Below, piece by piece: positions 44,984 to 54,115 of a DNA stretch of 64,000 nt. The position numbers were made by a program, and so were the translations under genes. Within the stretch, counting starts at the first letter, position 1. Every line of letters begins with the position of its first letter. The notes under the pieces were generated by a model. It made no database searches. It had not been told where the DNA came from and worked only from the letters and a program-made list of their open reading frames with translations. The stretch lies in assembly GCA_025356665.1 (NCBI GenBank), contig JANXRV010000013.1:5125-69124 (forward strand). Reading direction: 5' to 3'. The DNA comes from CAITSH01 sp025356665 (GTDB taxonomy: Bacteria; Pseudomonadota; Gammaproteobacteria; Burkholderiales; SG8-39).

Positions 44984-47364
44984 GCGTCGCCGGCAAGAAC
45001 AGTACGGGCGCCGCCGCGGCACCGCAAGAGGCCCCGGCCCTGCGCGTGGTCGGCACGCGTGCGCGGCGCATCGAGGACCCGGCACTGCTCAGCGGCCGCG
45101 GGCGCTTTGTCGATGACATCCGTATCGATGGCACGCTGCACGCGGCGTTTTTGCGCAGCCCGCACGCGCATGCGCGCATTCGCGCCATTGACGCCGCCGC
45201 TGCACGCGCCCTGCCGGGCATTCATGCCGTCTATACCGCGCGCGACATCCTGCCGGCGCTGAGCCGCATTCGCATGCCGCTGGGGTTCCCGACCAAGGTG
45301 CTGCCCGATGGCATCACGCCATTTGTGCTGTGCCCCGAAGAGCTGTGTTACGTCGGCGAGGCGCTGGTCATGGTGGTCGCCGATTCGCGCCACCTTGCCG
45401 AGGATGCGGTGGCGCTGGTCGAGGTTGATTACGAGCCGCTGCCGGCACTGGCCGACTGCCGCGAGGCGCTCAATCCGGCCGCACCCAAGGTGCGCCTGGA
45501 GGCGAGCGACAATGTGCTGACGCGCTTTACCATCGCCTACGGCGACACCGCCGGCGTGTTCGCCAAGGCCGCGCATGTGTTCCCCGAATCGCTTAGCACC
45601 CATCGCGGCGGCGCGCATCCGATAGAGGGGCGTGGCGTGCTGGCGCAGTTTGATGCGACCGGTGCGCTGACCATCTGGTCATCGACGCAGATGTCGCATG
45701 ACCTCAAGTTCATGCTCGCCGACCTGCTCGACCTGGCGGAGGACCGCATACGCGTCATCGCCCCCGATGTGGGCGGCGGCTTTGGTGCCAAGTTCGTCAT
45801 CTATCCGGAAGAGATCGCTGTCGCCGCCGCGGCCCGCCTGACCGGCCGGCCGGTGAAATGGATAGAGGACCGCGGCGAGCACTTTATCGCTTCGATCCAG
45901 GAGCGCGAGCAATACTGGGATGTTGAGATCGCCGCCGATGCCGAAGGCAAGATTCTGGGCCTGCGCGGGCGCATGGTGCACGACCAGGGCGCCTACACGC
46001 CGCAGGGCATCAACTGTCCCTACAACGCCTCGACCGCAGTGACCGGCCCGTACAAGGTGCCGGCTTATTCGCTGGACGTGTTTGTGGCCCAGACCAACAA
46101 GGTGCCGACCATCCCGGTGCGCGGCGCCGGTTATCCCGAGGCGGCCTTTGTCATCGAGCGGCTGATGGATCGCGTTGCGCTCGAACTGGGCATCGATCGG
46201 GCCGAGGTGCGGCTGCGCAACCTCGTGCCGGCCGCAGACATGCCTTACGAGAAGCCGCTGAAGATCCGCGCCGGTGTGCCGGTGATCCTCGATAGCGGCG
46301 ACTACCCGGCGTGCCAGAAAAAAGTGCTGGACACCATAGACTACGCCGGCTTTCGCGCGCGCCAGTCGGCGGCGCGCGCCGAGGGTCGGCACATCGGCAT
46401 CGGCTTTGCGCATGGCGTGAAGGGCACCGGACGCGGCCCCTTCGAGTCGGGCACGGTGCGCATTTCACCTTCGGGCCGCATTTCGGTTTACACCGGTGCG
46501 CTGGCCATGGGACAGGGCCTGCACACGGCGCTGGCGCAAATCTGCGCCGAGCAACTGGGCGTGCGCCAAAGCGACATCGATGTGATTTCCGGCGACACCA
46601 GTTTTGTCTCGCTTGGCCTCGGCGGATTCGCCAGCCGGCAGACGGTGACCGCCGGTTCTTCGGTGCACCTGGCCGCGCTTGCGGTGCGCGATAAGGCGAT
46701 CAAGCTGGGCGCGCAAATGCTCGAGGCGGCCGAAGCCGATCTTGAGTTGCGCGACGGCCGCGTGTTTGTGCAGGGCACCGACCGCTCGGTTGCGCTGAGC
46801 GAAGTGGCGCGCGTGCTGCGCGGTGTGCCCGGTTACGCCCTGCCCCCGGGCATGGAAGCGGGGCTAGAGTCGAGCTTTCACTGGCGCACCGAGGTGCTCG
46901 CCTACGCGCATTCCTTTCATGCCTGCGAGGTCGAGGTTGATGTTGAGACCGGCAACGTCAAGTTGCTGCGTTACGTCGCCTTGCAGGACAGCGGCCGGCT
47001 GATCAACCCGATGATTGTCGAGGGCCAGATTCACGGTGGTATCACCCACGGCATCGGCAACGCGCTGTTCGAATACATGGGCTATGACGGCGAGGCACAG
47101 CCCTATACCGCGACCTTCGCCGATTATTTGCTGCCGGCCGCGGTGGAAGTGCCGAAGTTTGAAATCCTGTTCCACGAAAGCCCCTCGCCGCTCAACCCGC
47201 TTGGCGTCAAGGGCGTGGGCGAGGGCGGCACGGTGCCGGTTGCGCCTACCATCATGTCGGCCATAGACGATGCACTCACGCCCTGGGGCGTGCGCGTGAC
47301 GGAGGCGCCGATCTCACCGGTGCGCCTGCTGCAACTGATCGAGGCCGGCGCGCCCGCCGCCTGA
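44980..47364 (+). CDS. molybdenum hydroxylase large subunit, GTG start
   Basis: 794 residues from the GTG at 44980, which overlaps the preceding stop; the longer frame lies in the 2Fe-2S gene. LLSGRGRFVDDI starts the hammerhead domain. GGGFGAKFVIYPEE, the active loop PVRGAGYPEAA and GVKGVGEGGT (catalytic Glu) mark the Mo half. The active loop differs from the other three large subunits here, suggesting another substrate. It ends the second operon, followed by a hairpin. Confidence 0.93.
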   Translation: MSVAGKNSTGAAAAPQEAPALRVVGTRARRIEDPALLSGRGRFVDDIRIDGTLHAAFLRSPHAHARIRAIDAAAARALPGIHAVYTARDILPALSRIRMPLGFPTKVLPDGITPFVLCPEELCYVGEALVMVVADSRHLAEDAVALVEVDYEPLPALADCREALNPAAPKVRLEASDNVLTRFTIAYGDTAGVFAKAAHVFPESLSTHRGGAHPIEGRGVLAQFDATGALTIWSSTQMSHDLKFMLADLLDLAEDRIRVIAPDVGGGFGAKFVIYPEEIAVAAAARLTGRPVKWIEDRGEHFIASIQEREQYWDVEIAADAEGKILGLRGRMVHDQGAYTPQGINCPYNASTAVTGPYKVPAYSLDVFVAQTNKVPTIPVRGAGYPEAAFVIERLMDRVALELGIDRAEVRLRNLVPAADMPYEKPLKIRAGVPVILDSGDYPACQKKVLDTIDYAGFRARQSAARAEGRHIGIGFAHGVKGTGRGPFESGTVRISPSGRISVYTGALAMGQGLHTALAQICAEQLGVRQSDIDVISGDTSFVSLGLGGFASRQTVTAGSSVHLAALAVRDKAIKLGAQMLEAAEADLELRDGRVFVQGTDRSVALSEVARVLRGVPGYALPPGMEAGLESSFHWRTEVLAYAHSFHACEVEVDVETGNVKLLRYVALQDSGRLINPMIVEGQIHGGITHGIGNALFEYMGYDGEAQPYTATFADYLLPAAVEVPKFEILFHESPSPLNPLGVKGVGEGGTVPVAPTIMSAIDDALTPWGVRVTEAPISPVRLLQLIEAGAPAA

Positions 47365-47378
47365 TCCGCAGCGATAGG

Positions 47379-47407
47379 CGGAAAGCCGCGCGGGGCGTGG
47401 CTTTCCG
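47379..47407. repeat. GGAAAGCC variant of the dispersed hairpin
   Basis: Arms CGGAAAGCC (47379-47387) and GGCTTTCCG (47399-47407) are perfectly complementary. It sits 15 bases after the large subunit stop. The remainder of the 294-base gap to the cytochrome gene shows no clear gene or promoter. Confidence 0.75.
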
Positions 47408-47658
47408 GGAGGTTTGCCGGTTTGTCGCGCCGCCTTGTCACCAGATCGGTCCCCCTGCCAACGCCGGCCCCTGGCCTTATTTGCCATCTGTCCCATGCCC
47501 ACCAGGGGCAGTACCAAGGGCAATCATGCCGACTGTCGTATCGTTAGCGGTAAAGCCTGGTCCGTAGTGTGGATTGTCCATTCCCGGCGAATCCAGTAGC
47601 ATCGCGCGGTTACAAATTTTTTTGACCCATCGAGCCATAGACCCATTTAGGAGCAGTC

Positions 47659-47973
47659 ATGAAACACATCGTAATTCTGGCCGCAGGCCTGCTGGCCACC
47701 GGCGTGACCGGTGTTGTGAACGCCCAGGACGCGGCCAAACTGGCGGCGGACAAGGCTTGCCTCGCCTGCCATGCCATCGACAAGAAATTGGTCGGTCCGG
47801 GCTACAAGGACGTCGCCGCCAAGTACAAGGACAATGCCAAAGCCGAGGCGATGTTGGTGAAAAAAGTCCTCAAGGGTGGTGTGGGCGTCTGGGGTCAGAT
47901 CCCGATGCCGGCGAACGCCAGCCTCAAGGAAGACGAAGCCAAGTTGCTGGTCAAGTGGGTTCTTAGCCAGTAA
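47659..47973 (+). CDS. class I cytochrome c (c551/c552-like)
   Basis: 104 residues with a signal peptide ending VVNAQ. One haem site CLACH (Cys34, Cys37, His38) and an axial Met83 in IPMPAN are present, typical of small periplasmic electron carriers that feed oxidases or take electrons from periplasmic dehydrogenases. A ribosome site (ttaggagc) precedes the ATG. It appears monocistronic, ending at a terminator-like hairpin. Confidence 0.93.
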   Translation: MKHIVILAAGLLATGVTGVVNAQDAAKLAADKACLACHAIDKKLVGPGYKDVAAKYKDNAKAEAMLVKKVLKGGVGVWGQIPMPANASLKEDEAKLLVKWVLSQ

Positions 47974-48023
47974 GCATTTAGGCGCCAAGCCGCGCCCGCT
48001 CACGCGCCGCGCGCGGGAAAAAA

Positions 48024-48055
48024 GCCGTCGGCGCCCTCTGGCCGCCGGGTTTTTA
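48024..48055 (+). terminator. probable terminator after the cytochrome gene
   Basis: A short stem CGGCG/CGCCG with loop ccctctggc is followed by gggtttttat. The stem is short, so the call is moderate. Confidence 0.5.
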
Positions 48056-48133
48056 TCGCCGCTTTGCATCATCGTATCCGGCTTATTCGATAGGGCGAAT
48101 GCCCCGCCCGCGATTACAATGGCAATACCCAAA

Positions 48134-48163
48134 TTGACAAGCTCTATTACGCGTCAGCATAAT
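48134..48163 (+). promoter_or_regulatory. candidate sigma70 promoter of the liv operon
   Basis: TTGACA (48134-48139) and CATAAT (48158-48163) are 18 bases apart, 28 bases before the start of the binding-protein gene. Confidence 0.6.
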
Positions 48164-48190
48164 CCGTTGTCACACTCCTGGAGAGTCACC

Positions 48191-49555
48191 ATGTCCCGAT
48201 TTCGCCCGAGTCTTGTAGCCGCCACCACCCTTTCCGCACTGCTGCTGGTCGCCTGCGGCAAGGAAGAACCCAAACCCGCGCCGGCTCCGGCCGCGCCGCC
48301 GCCTTCGGTTGAAATCAAGATCGGCCACGTCGGCCCGCTCACCGGTGGCATCGCCCACCTGGGCAAGGACAACGAAAACGGCGCGGTGCTCGCCATCGAA
48401 GAAGCCAACGCCGCGAAAATCAAGATCGACGGCAAGGACGCCAAGTTCGTGTTGGTCAAGGAAGACGACCAGGCCGATGCCAAGGTCGGCACCACGGTGG
48501 CGCAAAAACTTGTCGACGCCAAGGTTGTCGGCGTAGTCGGCCACCTCAACTCCGGCGTGTCCATTCCGGCCTCGGCCATTTACAACGGCGCCGGCATTCC
48601 GGTGATCTCCGGTTCGGCCACCAACCCCAAGCTCACCGAGCAGGGCTTCAAGGTGACCTTCCGCACCGTCGGCCGCGATGACCAGCAGGGACCGGCCGTT
48701 GCCAATTACCTGGCGACAGTGAACAAACCCAAGACGGTCGCCATCATCGACGATGCCACCTCCTATGGCGAGGGCCTTGCCAACGAAGTCGAGAAGACAC
48801 TCAAGGCCGCCGGCATCAAGGTGCTGCCGCGCGAAAAGGGCACCGACAAGACCACCGACTGGAAAGCGGTGCTGACCAAGATCAAGGGCAAGAAGCCCGA
48901 TGCGATTTTCTACGGCGGCATGGATGCCACCGGTGGTCCGCTGATGAAGCAGGGCAGGGAACTGGGCATCAAGGCGGTGTTCGCCTACGGCGACGGCGCC
49001 TGCACCGACGAGATGGCCAAACTGGCCGGCGAAGCGGCCGAAGGCTTGATCTGTTCGCAGGCGGGCATTCCCGCAGTCGCGGCGAGCAAGTCCTTCCTCG
49101 AAAACTACAAAAAGAAATTTAATGTTGACCCTATCCTCTACTCGCCCTTTACGTATGACAGCACCATGCTGCTGGTCGAGGCGATCAAGAAGGCCAACTC
49201 ACCCGATCCGGTCAAGTACCTGCCGGAACTCGCCAAGATCAGCTACAACGGCGCCTCGGGCAAAATCGAGTTCGACGAAAAAGGCGACCGCAAGGACGCC
49301 GAGATGACGATCTTCACCATGAAGGCGGGCAAGATCACCCCCGTCGCCATCATCAAGTCGGGCAAGAGCATGACTGTGGATGAGTACATCGCCATGTCGG
49401 CCCCGGCTGCTCCCGCCGCGCCGACCGGGGCAGCAGCGCCCGCCGCTGACGCACCTAAAGCCGATGCAGCCAAGGCCGACGCGCCGAAAGCCGACGCGCC
49501 CAAGGCTGAAGCCCCCAAAGCAGACGCCCCCAAGGCAGACGCGGCGAAGAAGTAA
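48191..49555 (+). CDS. branched-chain amino-acid ABC transporter binding lipoprotein
   Basis: 454 residues from the ATG at 48191 with tggagag upstream. The lipobox LLLVAC ends at Cys22, so it is a lipid-anchored binding protein. The periplasmic-binding fold of the Leu/Ile/Val type begins IKIGHVGPLTGGIAHLGKDN. The C-terminal 50 residues are a low-complexity Ala/Pro/Lys/Asp tail with repeated ADAPK units, which is unusual for the family. A terminator lies between it and livH. Confidence 0.93.
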   Translation: MSRFRPSLVAATTLSALLLVACGKEEPKPAPAPAAPPPSVEIKIGHVGPLTGGIAHLGKDNENGAVLAIEEANAAKIKIDGKDAKFVLVKEDDQADAKVGTTVAQKLVDAKVVGVVGHLNSGVSIPASAIYNGAGIPVISGSATNPKLTEQGFKVTFRTVGRDDQQGPAVANYLATVNKPKTVAIIDDATSYGEGLANEVEKTLKAAGIKVLPREKGTDKTTDWKAVLTKIKGKKPDAIFYGGMDATGGPLMKQGRELGIKAVFAYGDGACTDEMAKLAGEAAEGLICSQAGIPAVAASKSFLENYKKKFNVDPILYSPFTYDSTMLLVEAIKKANSPDPVKYLPELAKISYNGASGKIEFDEKGDRKDAEMTIFTMKAGKITPVAIIKSGKSMTVDEYIAMSAPAAPAAPTGAAAPAADAPKADAAKADAPKADAPKAEAPKADAPKADAAKK

Positions 49556-49588
49556 GCGGGCACTGGCGAATACCGGCCGCAGATGAAA

Positions 49589-49621
49589 AAGAACGGCACC
49601 GCAGGGTGCCGTTCTTTTTTT
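49589..49621 (+). terminator. rho-independent terminator between the binding protein and livH
   Basis: GAACGGCACC and GGTGCCGTTC form a perfect 10-bp stem with loop gcag, followed by seven T. It should reduce read-through into livHMGF, so the binding protein is made in excess. Confidence 0.88.
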
Positions 49622-49633
49622 ATGGGTTGAAGC

Positions 49634-50557
49634 TTGGACATTTTCATCCAGCAAGTCATCAATGGCCTGGTGCTCGGCTGTGTGTATGCCATCGTCGCCA
49701 TCGGTTACACCATGGTCTACGGCATCCTGCAGTTGATCAATTTCGCCCACGGTGCGCTGGTAATGATTGGTGCGATGGTCGCCTATACGGTGATCTCGCT
49801 GCTCGCCGGCTCGGGCCTGCCGCCGCTGGTGGTGGTGCTGATTGGCACCGGTTGCTCCATTCCGGTGTGCGTCGTGCTCGGCTACCTGCTCGATCGCATC
49901 GCCTACCGCCCCTTGCGCAAGGCACCGCGTCTTGCGCCGCTCATTACCGCCATCGGCATGAACATCATCCTGCAATACCTCGCCCTATTGGTGTGGGGGC
50001 GCAACCCGCTGGCCTATCCCCAGATCATCAAGGTCGAGAACTTCGACATTGGTGGCGCCACCATCACCAGCGTGCAAATCGCCATCATGCTGATTTCAAC
50101 CCTGCTGATGGCCGGGCTGGCGCTGCTTATCTACCGCACGCGCCTTGGCACCGCCATGCGTGCCACCGCGCAGAACCTGCAGGTGGCCGGCCTGATGGGC
50201 ATAGACGCCAACCGCATCATCGCCCTCACCTTCATCATCGGCGCGGGGCTTGCCGCGGTCGCCGGCGTGATGGTGGGCACCTATTACGGCATCGCCCACT
50301 ACACCATGGGCGGCAACCTCGGGCTCAAGGCCTTTGCCGCTGCGGTGCTGGGCGGCATAGGCAATGTGCCGGGCGCCATGCTGGGCGGCATCCTGCTGGG
50401 CCTCGTCGAGGCGCTGGGCGCGGGCTATATCGGTGATCTCACCAACAACGTGTTCGGCAGTAACTACCAGGATGTGTTCGCCTTTATCGTGCTGATCGCC
50501 GTGCTGGTGTTGCGGCCGCAGGGCATTCTCGGTGAGCGCGCGGGCGACCGGGCATGA
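49634..50557 (+). CDS. livH: branched-chain amino-acid ABC permease LivH
   Basis: 307 residues from a TTG at 49634 just past the terminator. It has about eight hydrophobic segments, with the family's start DIFIQQVINGLVLGCVYAI and GYTMVYGILQLINFAHG. The AYRPLRKAPRLAPLITAIG loop and the late GGIGNVPGAMLGG motif are typical. It forms the channel with LivM. Confidence 0.93.
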   Translation: MDIFIQQVINGLVLGCVYAIVAIGYTMVYGILQLINFAHGALVMIGAMVAYTVISLLAGSGLPPLVVVLIGTGCSIPVCVVLGYLLDRIAYRPLRKAPRLAPLITAIGMNIILQYLALLVWGRNPLAYPQIIKVENFDIGGATITSVQIAIMLISTLLMAGLALLIYRTRLGTAMRATAQNLQVAGLMGIDANRIIALTFIIGAGLAAVAGVMVGTYYGIAHYTMGGNLGLKAFAAAVLGGIGNVPGAMLGGILLGLVEALGAGYIGDLTNNVFGSNYQDVFAFIVLIAVLVLRPQGILGERAGDRA

Positions 50558-50636
50558 ACAGGGAATGGACAGGGAATGGACAATGGAGAATGGTAAATAG
50601 GGAATGGTAAATAGGGAATGGTAAAGGGTGAAAAGT
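50557..50636. repeat. gggaatggtaaata-type tandem repeats between livH and livM
   Basis: Degenerate units of ggaatggacag, ggaatggtaaata and gtgaaaagtg are repeated in the 81-base gap. No ribosome site other than these purine-rich units is visible before livM. Confidence 0.8.
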
Positions 50637-50638
50637 GA

Positions 50639-51715
50639 ATGAGTGAAGGGGTGAAGGAGTGGAGCAAAGCCAAATGGCTTGGCTTGGCGCTGGTTGCCAT
50701 TGCGCTGATCGCGCTGCCTTTCGCACTCGCCTCGGCCGGCACGGCCTGGGTGCGTATCACCAACCTCGCCATCCTGTTCATCTTGCTATCGCTAGGGCTC
50801 AATATCGTCGTCGGCTTCGCCGGCCTGCTTGACCTGGGCTACATCGCCTTCTTCGCGGTGGGCGCCTATGCCTATGCGCTGCTCGCCTCGCCGCACTTCA
50901 ACATCCACCTGCCCTTCTGGCTGATCCTGCCCATAGGCGCGCTGGTGGCCTGCCTGTTCGGCGTGCTGCTGGGCGCGCCCACGCTCAAGCTGCGCGGCGA
51001 CTACCTTGCCGTGGTGACGCTGGGCTTTGGCGAGATCATCCGGATTTTTTTGAACAACCTGTCCAGCCCGGTCAATATCACCAACGGCCCGCAGGGCATC
51101 GCGCGCATCGATCCGTTCAAGCTCGGCAGTTTTGATTTTTCCAAAACCGAGACCATCATGGGCCTTAACTTCAGCGGCCCGATCAAGTACTACTACCTGC
51201 TGATCGTGGTGATGGTGGCGGTGATCATCATCAACCTGCGGTTGCAGAACTCGCGCATCGGTCGCGCCTGGGAGGCCATCCGCGAGGACGAAACCGCGGC
51301 GCGCGCCATGGGCATCAACACCACGCGTATCAAACTGCTGGCCTTCGCCATGGGCGCCTCTTTTGGCGGCGTCGCGGGCGGCATGTTCGCGGCCATACAA
51401 GGCTTCATCAGCCCGGAGAGTTTCGTGCTGGTCGAATCGATCATGGTGCTGGCCATGGTGGTACTGGGCGGCATGGGCAATGTCTGGGGTGTAGTGCTGG
51501 GCGCGGTGCTGTTGTCATTTGCACCCGAAGTGCTGCGCTACACCGTCGCGCCGGCGCAAATGGCCTTGTTCGGAAAAATGCTGGTCGAGCCCGAGGTCAT
51601 ACGCATGCTGCTGTTCGGCCTCGCGCTGGTGCTGGTGATGATTTTCCGCCCGGCCGGGCTGTGGCCCTCGGCGGTGCGAAAGCGTGAACTGGCCGCGCGC
51701 AAGGACCCGGCATGA
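50639..51715 (+). CDS. livM: branched-chain amino-acid ABC permease LivM
   Basis: 358 residues from the ATG at 50639. The hydrophobic pattern and blocks GLNIVVGFAGLLDLGYIAFFA, LRGDYLAVVTLGFGEI and RAMGINT are those of LivM. The first residues are encoded by the gtgaagg repeat. It overlaps livG by four bases. Confidence 0.93.
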   Translation: MSEGVKEWSKAKWLGLALVAIALIALPFALASAGTAWVRITNLAILFILLSLGLNIVVGFAGLLDLGYIAFFAVGAYAYALLASPHFNIHLPFWLILPIGALVACLFGVLLGAPTLKLRGDYLAVVTLGFGEIIRIFLNNLSSPVNITNGPQGIARIDPFKLGSFDFSKTETIMGLNFSGPIKYYYLLIVVMVAVIIINLRLQNSRIGRAWEAIREDETAARAMGINTTRIKLLAFAMGASFGGVAGGMFAAIQGFISPESFVLVESIMVLAMVVLGGMGNVWGVVLGAVLLSFAPEVLRYTVAPAQMALFGKMLVEPEVIRMLLFGLALVLVMIFRPAGLWPSAVRKRELAARKDPA

Positions 51716-52482
51716 GCGCGCTGCTCGTAGCCAGCGGCATAGGGAAAAAATTTGGCGGCGTGCAGGCGCTCGCCGGGGTGAGCTTTTCCATTGCGCACGG
51801 CGAGATCTACGGCCTCATTGGTCCCAACGGCGCGGGCAAGACCACGCTCTTCAACGTACTGACCGGGTTTTATTCGCTCAACGAGGGGCGCTTCGAGTTC
51901 GACGGCGCCTCGCTCGCCGGGCTTGGCACCCACCAGGTCACTGCGCGCGGCATCGCCCGCACCTTCCAGAACATCCGCCTGTTTGCCAGCCTGTCGACGC
52001 TGGAGAATGTAATGATAGGCCGCCATGTGCGCACCCGCGCCGGCGTGCTGGGCGCGGTGCTGCGCAACGCCGCGACGCGCGCCGAGGAGGCGGCCATCGA
52101 GGCGCGCGCGCACGCATTGCTTGCCTACGTCGGCATCGCGTCGCGCGCCAACGACCAGGCCTCAAGCCTCGCCTACGGCGACCAACGCCGCCTTGAGATC
52201 GCCCGCGCCCTGGCCACCGACCCCAAGCTGCTGGCGCTCGACGAACCGGCGGCCGGCATGAACGCGTCCGAGACGGTGGCGCTGCGCGCACTCATTGAGC
52301 GCATTCGCGCCGACGGCACCACGGTGCTGCTGATCGAGCACGACATGAAGCTGGTGATGAACGTGTGCGACCGCGTGCTGGTGCTCGACTACGGCCAGAA
52401 AATCGCCGAGGGCGTGCCGGCCGAGGTGCAAAAAGACCCGCGCGTGGTCGAGGCCTACCTCGGTAAGCCGGCGGCGGCATGA
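51712..52482 (+). CDS. livG: branched-chain amino-acid ABC ATPase LivG
   Basis: 256 residues. Walker A GPNGAGKTT, LivG-type insertion (TFQNIRLFASLSTLENVMIGRH), the signature region SLAYGDQRRLEIARAL and Walker B LLALDEPAAGMN are intact. It overlaps both neighbours in ATGA junctions. Confidence 0.95.
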   Translation: MSALLVASGIGKKFGGVQALAGVSFSIAHGEIYGLIGPNGAGKTTLFNVLTGFYSLNEGRFEFDGASLAGLGTHQVTARGIARTFQNIRLFASLSTLENVMIGRHVRTRAGVLGAVLRNAATRAEEAAIEARAHALLAYVGIASRANDQASSLAYGDQRRLEIARALATDPKLLALDEPAAGMNASETVALRALIERIRADGTTVLLIEHDMKLVMNVCDRVLVLDYGQKIAEGVPAEVQKDPRVVEAYLGKPAAA

Positions 52483-53189
52483 ACGTACTCGAAATCAGCG
52501 GCCTCCACGTCAGCTACGGCGGCATCCGCGCCGTCAAGGGCATTGACCTCACGGTGAGCGAGGGCGAGTTAGTCTGTCTCATTGGCGCCAACGGCGCCGG
52601 CAAGTCGACCACGCTCAAGGCGGTGTGCGGCCTGATGCCGGCGGCGGCCGGCACGGTGCGTTACCAGGGTGCCGACATCGCCGGCGTGGCGCATTTCGAA
52701 CTGCCGCGCCGCGGCCTGGTGCTGGTGCCCGAGGGGCGCGGTATTTTTCCGCAACTCACCGTGGTGGAAAACCTTTCCATGGGCGCGTATTCACGCAAGG
52801 ACACGGACGGCATCCGGCGCGACATGGAGCGCGGCTACAGCCTGTTTCCGCGCCTCGCCGAGCGGCGGCAGCAATCGGCCGGAACCCTGTCGGGCGGCGA
52901 GCAGCAAATGCTCGCCATTGCGCGCGCACTGATGGCGCAGCCCAAGTTGCTGCTGCTCGACGAGCCAAGCATGGGCCTCGCGCCCATCGTTGTGCAAAAG
53001 GTGTTCGAGGTGATCGCCACCATACGCAAGGAGGGCGTGACCATCCTGCTGGTGGAGCAGAACGCCCGCCTTGCCCTGGAGCTGGCTGACCGCGCCTACG
53101 TGATGGAGACCGGCCTCATCACGCTGTCGGGCGAGGCGAAAACGCTGCTCGCCGATGAGCGCGTGAAAAAGGCCTACCTCGGCGAGTAA
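52479..53189 (+). CDS. livF: branched-chain amino-acid ABC ATPase LivF
   Basis: 236 residues. Walker A GANGAGKST, VPEGRGIFPQLTVVENL, the signature LSGGEQQMLAIARAL and Walker B LLLLDEPSMGLAP are present. Its last about 25 codons are duplicated downstream (see the tandem repeat at 53116-53415). Confidence 0.95.
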   Translation: MNVLEISGLHVSYGGIRAVKGIDLTVSEGELVCLIGANGAGKSTTLKAVCGLMPAAAGTVRYQGADIAGVAHFELPRRGLVLVPEGRGIFPQLTVVENLSMGAYSRKDTDGIRRDMERGYSLFPRLAERRQQSAGTLSGGEQQMLAIARALMAQPKLLLLDEPSMGLAPIVVQKVFEVIATIRKEGVTILLVEQNARLALELADRAYVMETGLITLSGEAKTLLADERVKKAYLGE

Positions 53190-53415
53190 GTCCATGGCCA
53201 CGTCTTTTCGCGCACAATGTTCGCCTCGATTCAGGCGTGCAGACGTTGTCGGGGTTACCCGAAGTCATTAGAATCAAAGGCGGGGCGAAAATGCTACTCG
53301 CCGACAAGAGTGTGAAAACAGCCTATCTCGCGGGAGTAAGTCGATGGCCCCAGTTTTTTCCGCCCACAATATCCGCCTCGATTCAGGCGTGCAGACCTTG
53401 CCGGAGGCACCCGAA
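53116..53415 (+). repeat. diverged 150-bp tandem duplication at the livF/methyltransferase junction
   Basis: The livF 3' end plus the methyltransferase 5' end occur twice, 150 bases apart. Copy 1 has the real livF end and a decayed methyltransferase start (atggccacgtc at 53194). Copy 2 has a decayed livF end (gcgaaaatgctactcgccga near 53285) and the real methyltransferase start at 53344. Boundaries are approximate. Confidence 0.85.
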
Positions 53416-54105
53416 CTCGAGCAATCGGCCTGGTTTGTTGCGGCAAAAAAAGTGCTGGCGACGGTATTCCCCGGCGACAAGAGCGCCTACCGGATTGCCG
53501 ATCTTGGCTGCCTCGAAGGCGGTTACGCTGTCGGCTTCGCGCGTATGGGGTTTCAGGTGCTGGGGCTGGACGTGCGCGAGAGCAATATCGCCGCCTGCCG
53601 CCACGTCAAAGCCGGCGTCAACCTGCCGCAACTCGAGTTCGTGTGCGACGATGCTTGGAACATCGCCAATCATGGCAGCTTCGACGCGGTGTTTTGCTGT
53701 GGCCTGCTTTATCATCTCGATCAGCCCAAGCGGTTTATCGAACTGCTTTCGCGCGTGACACGCAGGCTGCTTATCGTGCAAACGCATTTTTCCACCGAAC
53801 AGCCCAACGCCAAATTCGCTTTGTCCGAGATCGCCGAGAACGAGGATATGCTCGGTCGCTGGTACACCGAGTATTCGGATGAAGCCGCTTTCAGCCGGCG
53901 CGATACGCTTGCCTGGGCGAGCTGGGACAACCGCAAGTCATTCTGGCTGAAAAAGCAGTTCCTGATCCAGGCCATTCAAGACGCCGGCTTTGACATGGTG
54001 ATGGAGCAATACGACGGCCTCGGGCCGGACATCGAAGGTTCGATGTCGTTCGGGTATTACAAAACCGACGAGCGCGGCACCTTCATCGGCATCAAAACGA
54101 CCTAG
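53344..54105 (+). CDS. class I SAM-dependent methyltransferase
   Basis: 253 residues. The SAM site is DLGCLEGGYAVGFA (residues 53-66) followed by the acidic LGLDVRESN. A later FDAVFCCGLLYHLDQP matches the post-II block of small-molecule methyltransferases. The start is the ATG at 53344 in the second copy of the tandem duplication. It lies directly behind livF; the target is unknown. Confidence 0.88.
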   Translation: MAPVFSAHNIRLDSGVQTLPEAPELEQSAWFVAAKKVLATVFPGDKSAYRIADLGCLEGGYAVGFARMGFQVLGLDVRESNIAACRHVKAGVNLPQLEFVCDDAWNIANHGSFDAVFCCGLLYHLDQPKRFIELLSRVTRRLLIVQTHFSTEQPNAKFALSEIAENEDMLGRWYTEYSDEAAFSRRDTLAWASWDNRKSFWLKKQFLIQAIQDAGFDMVMEQYDGLGPDIEGSMSFGYYKTDERGTFIGIKTT

Positions 54106-54115
54106 CTGCGACGAC

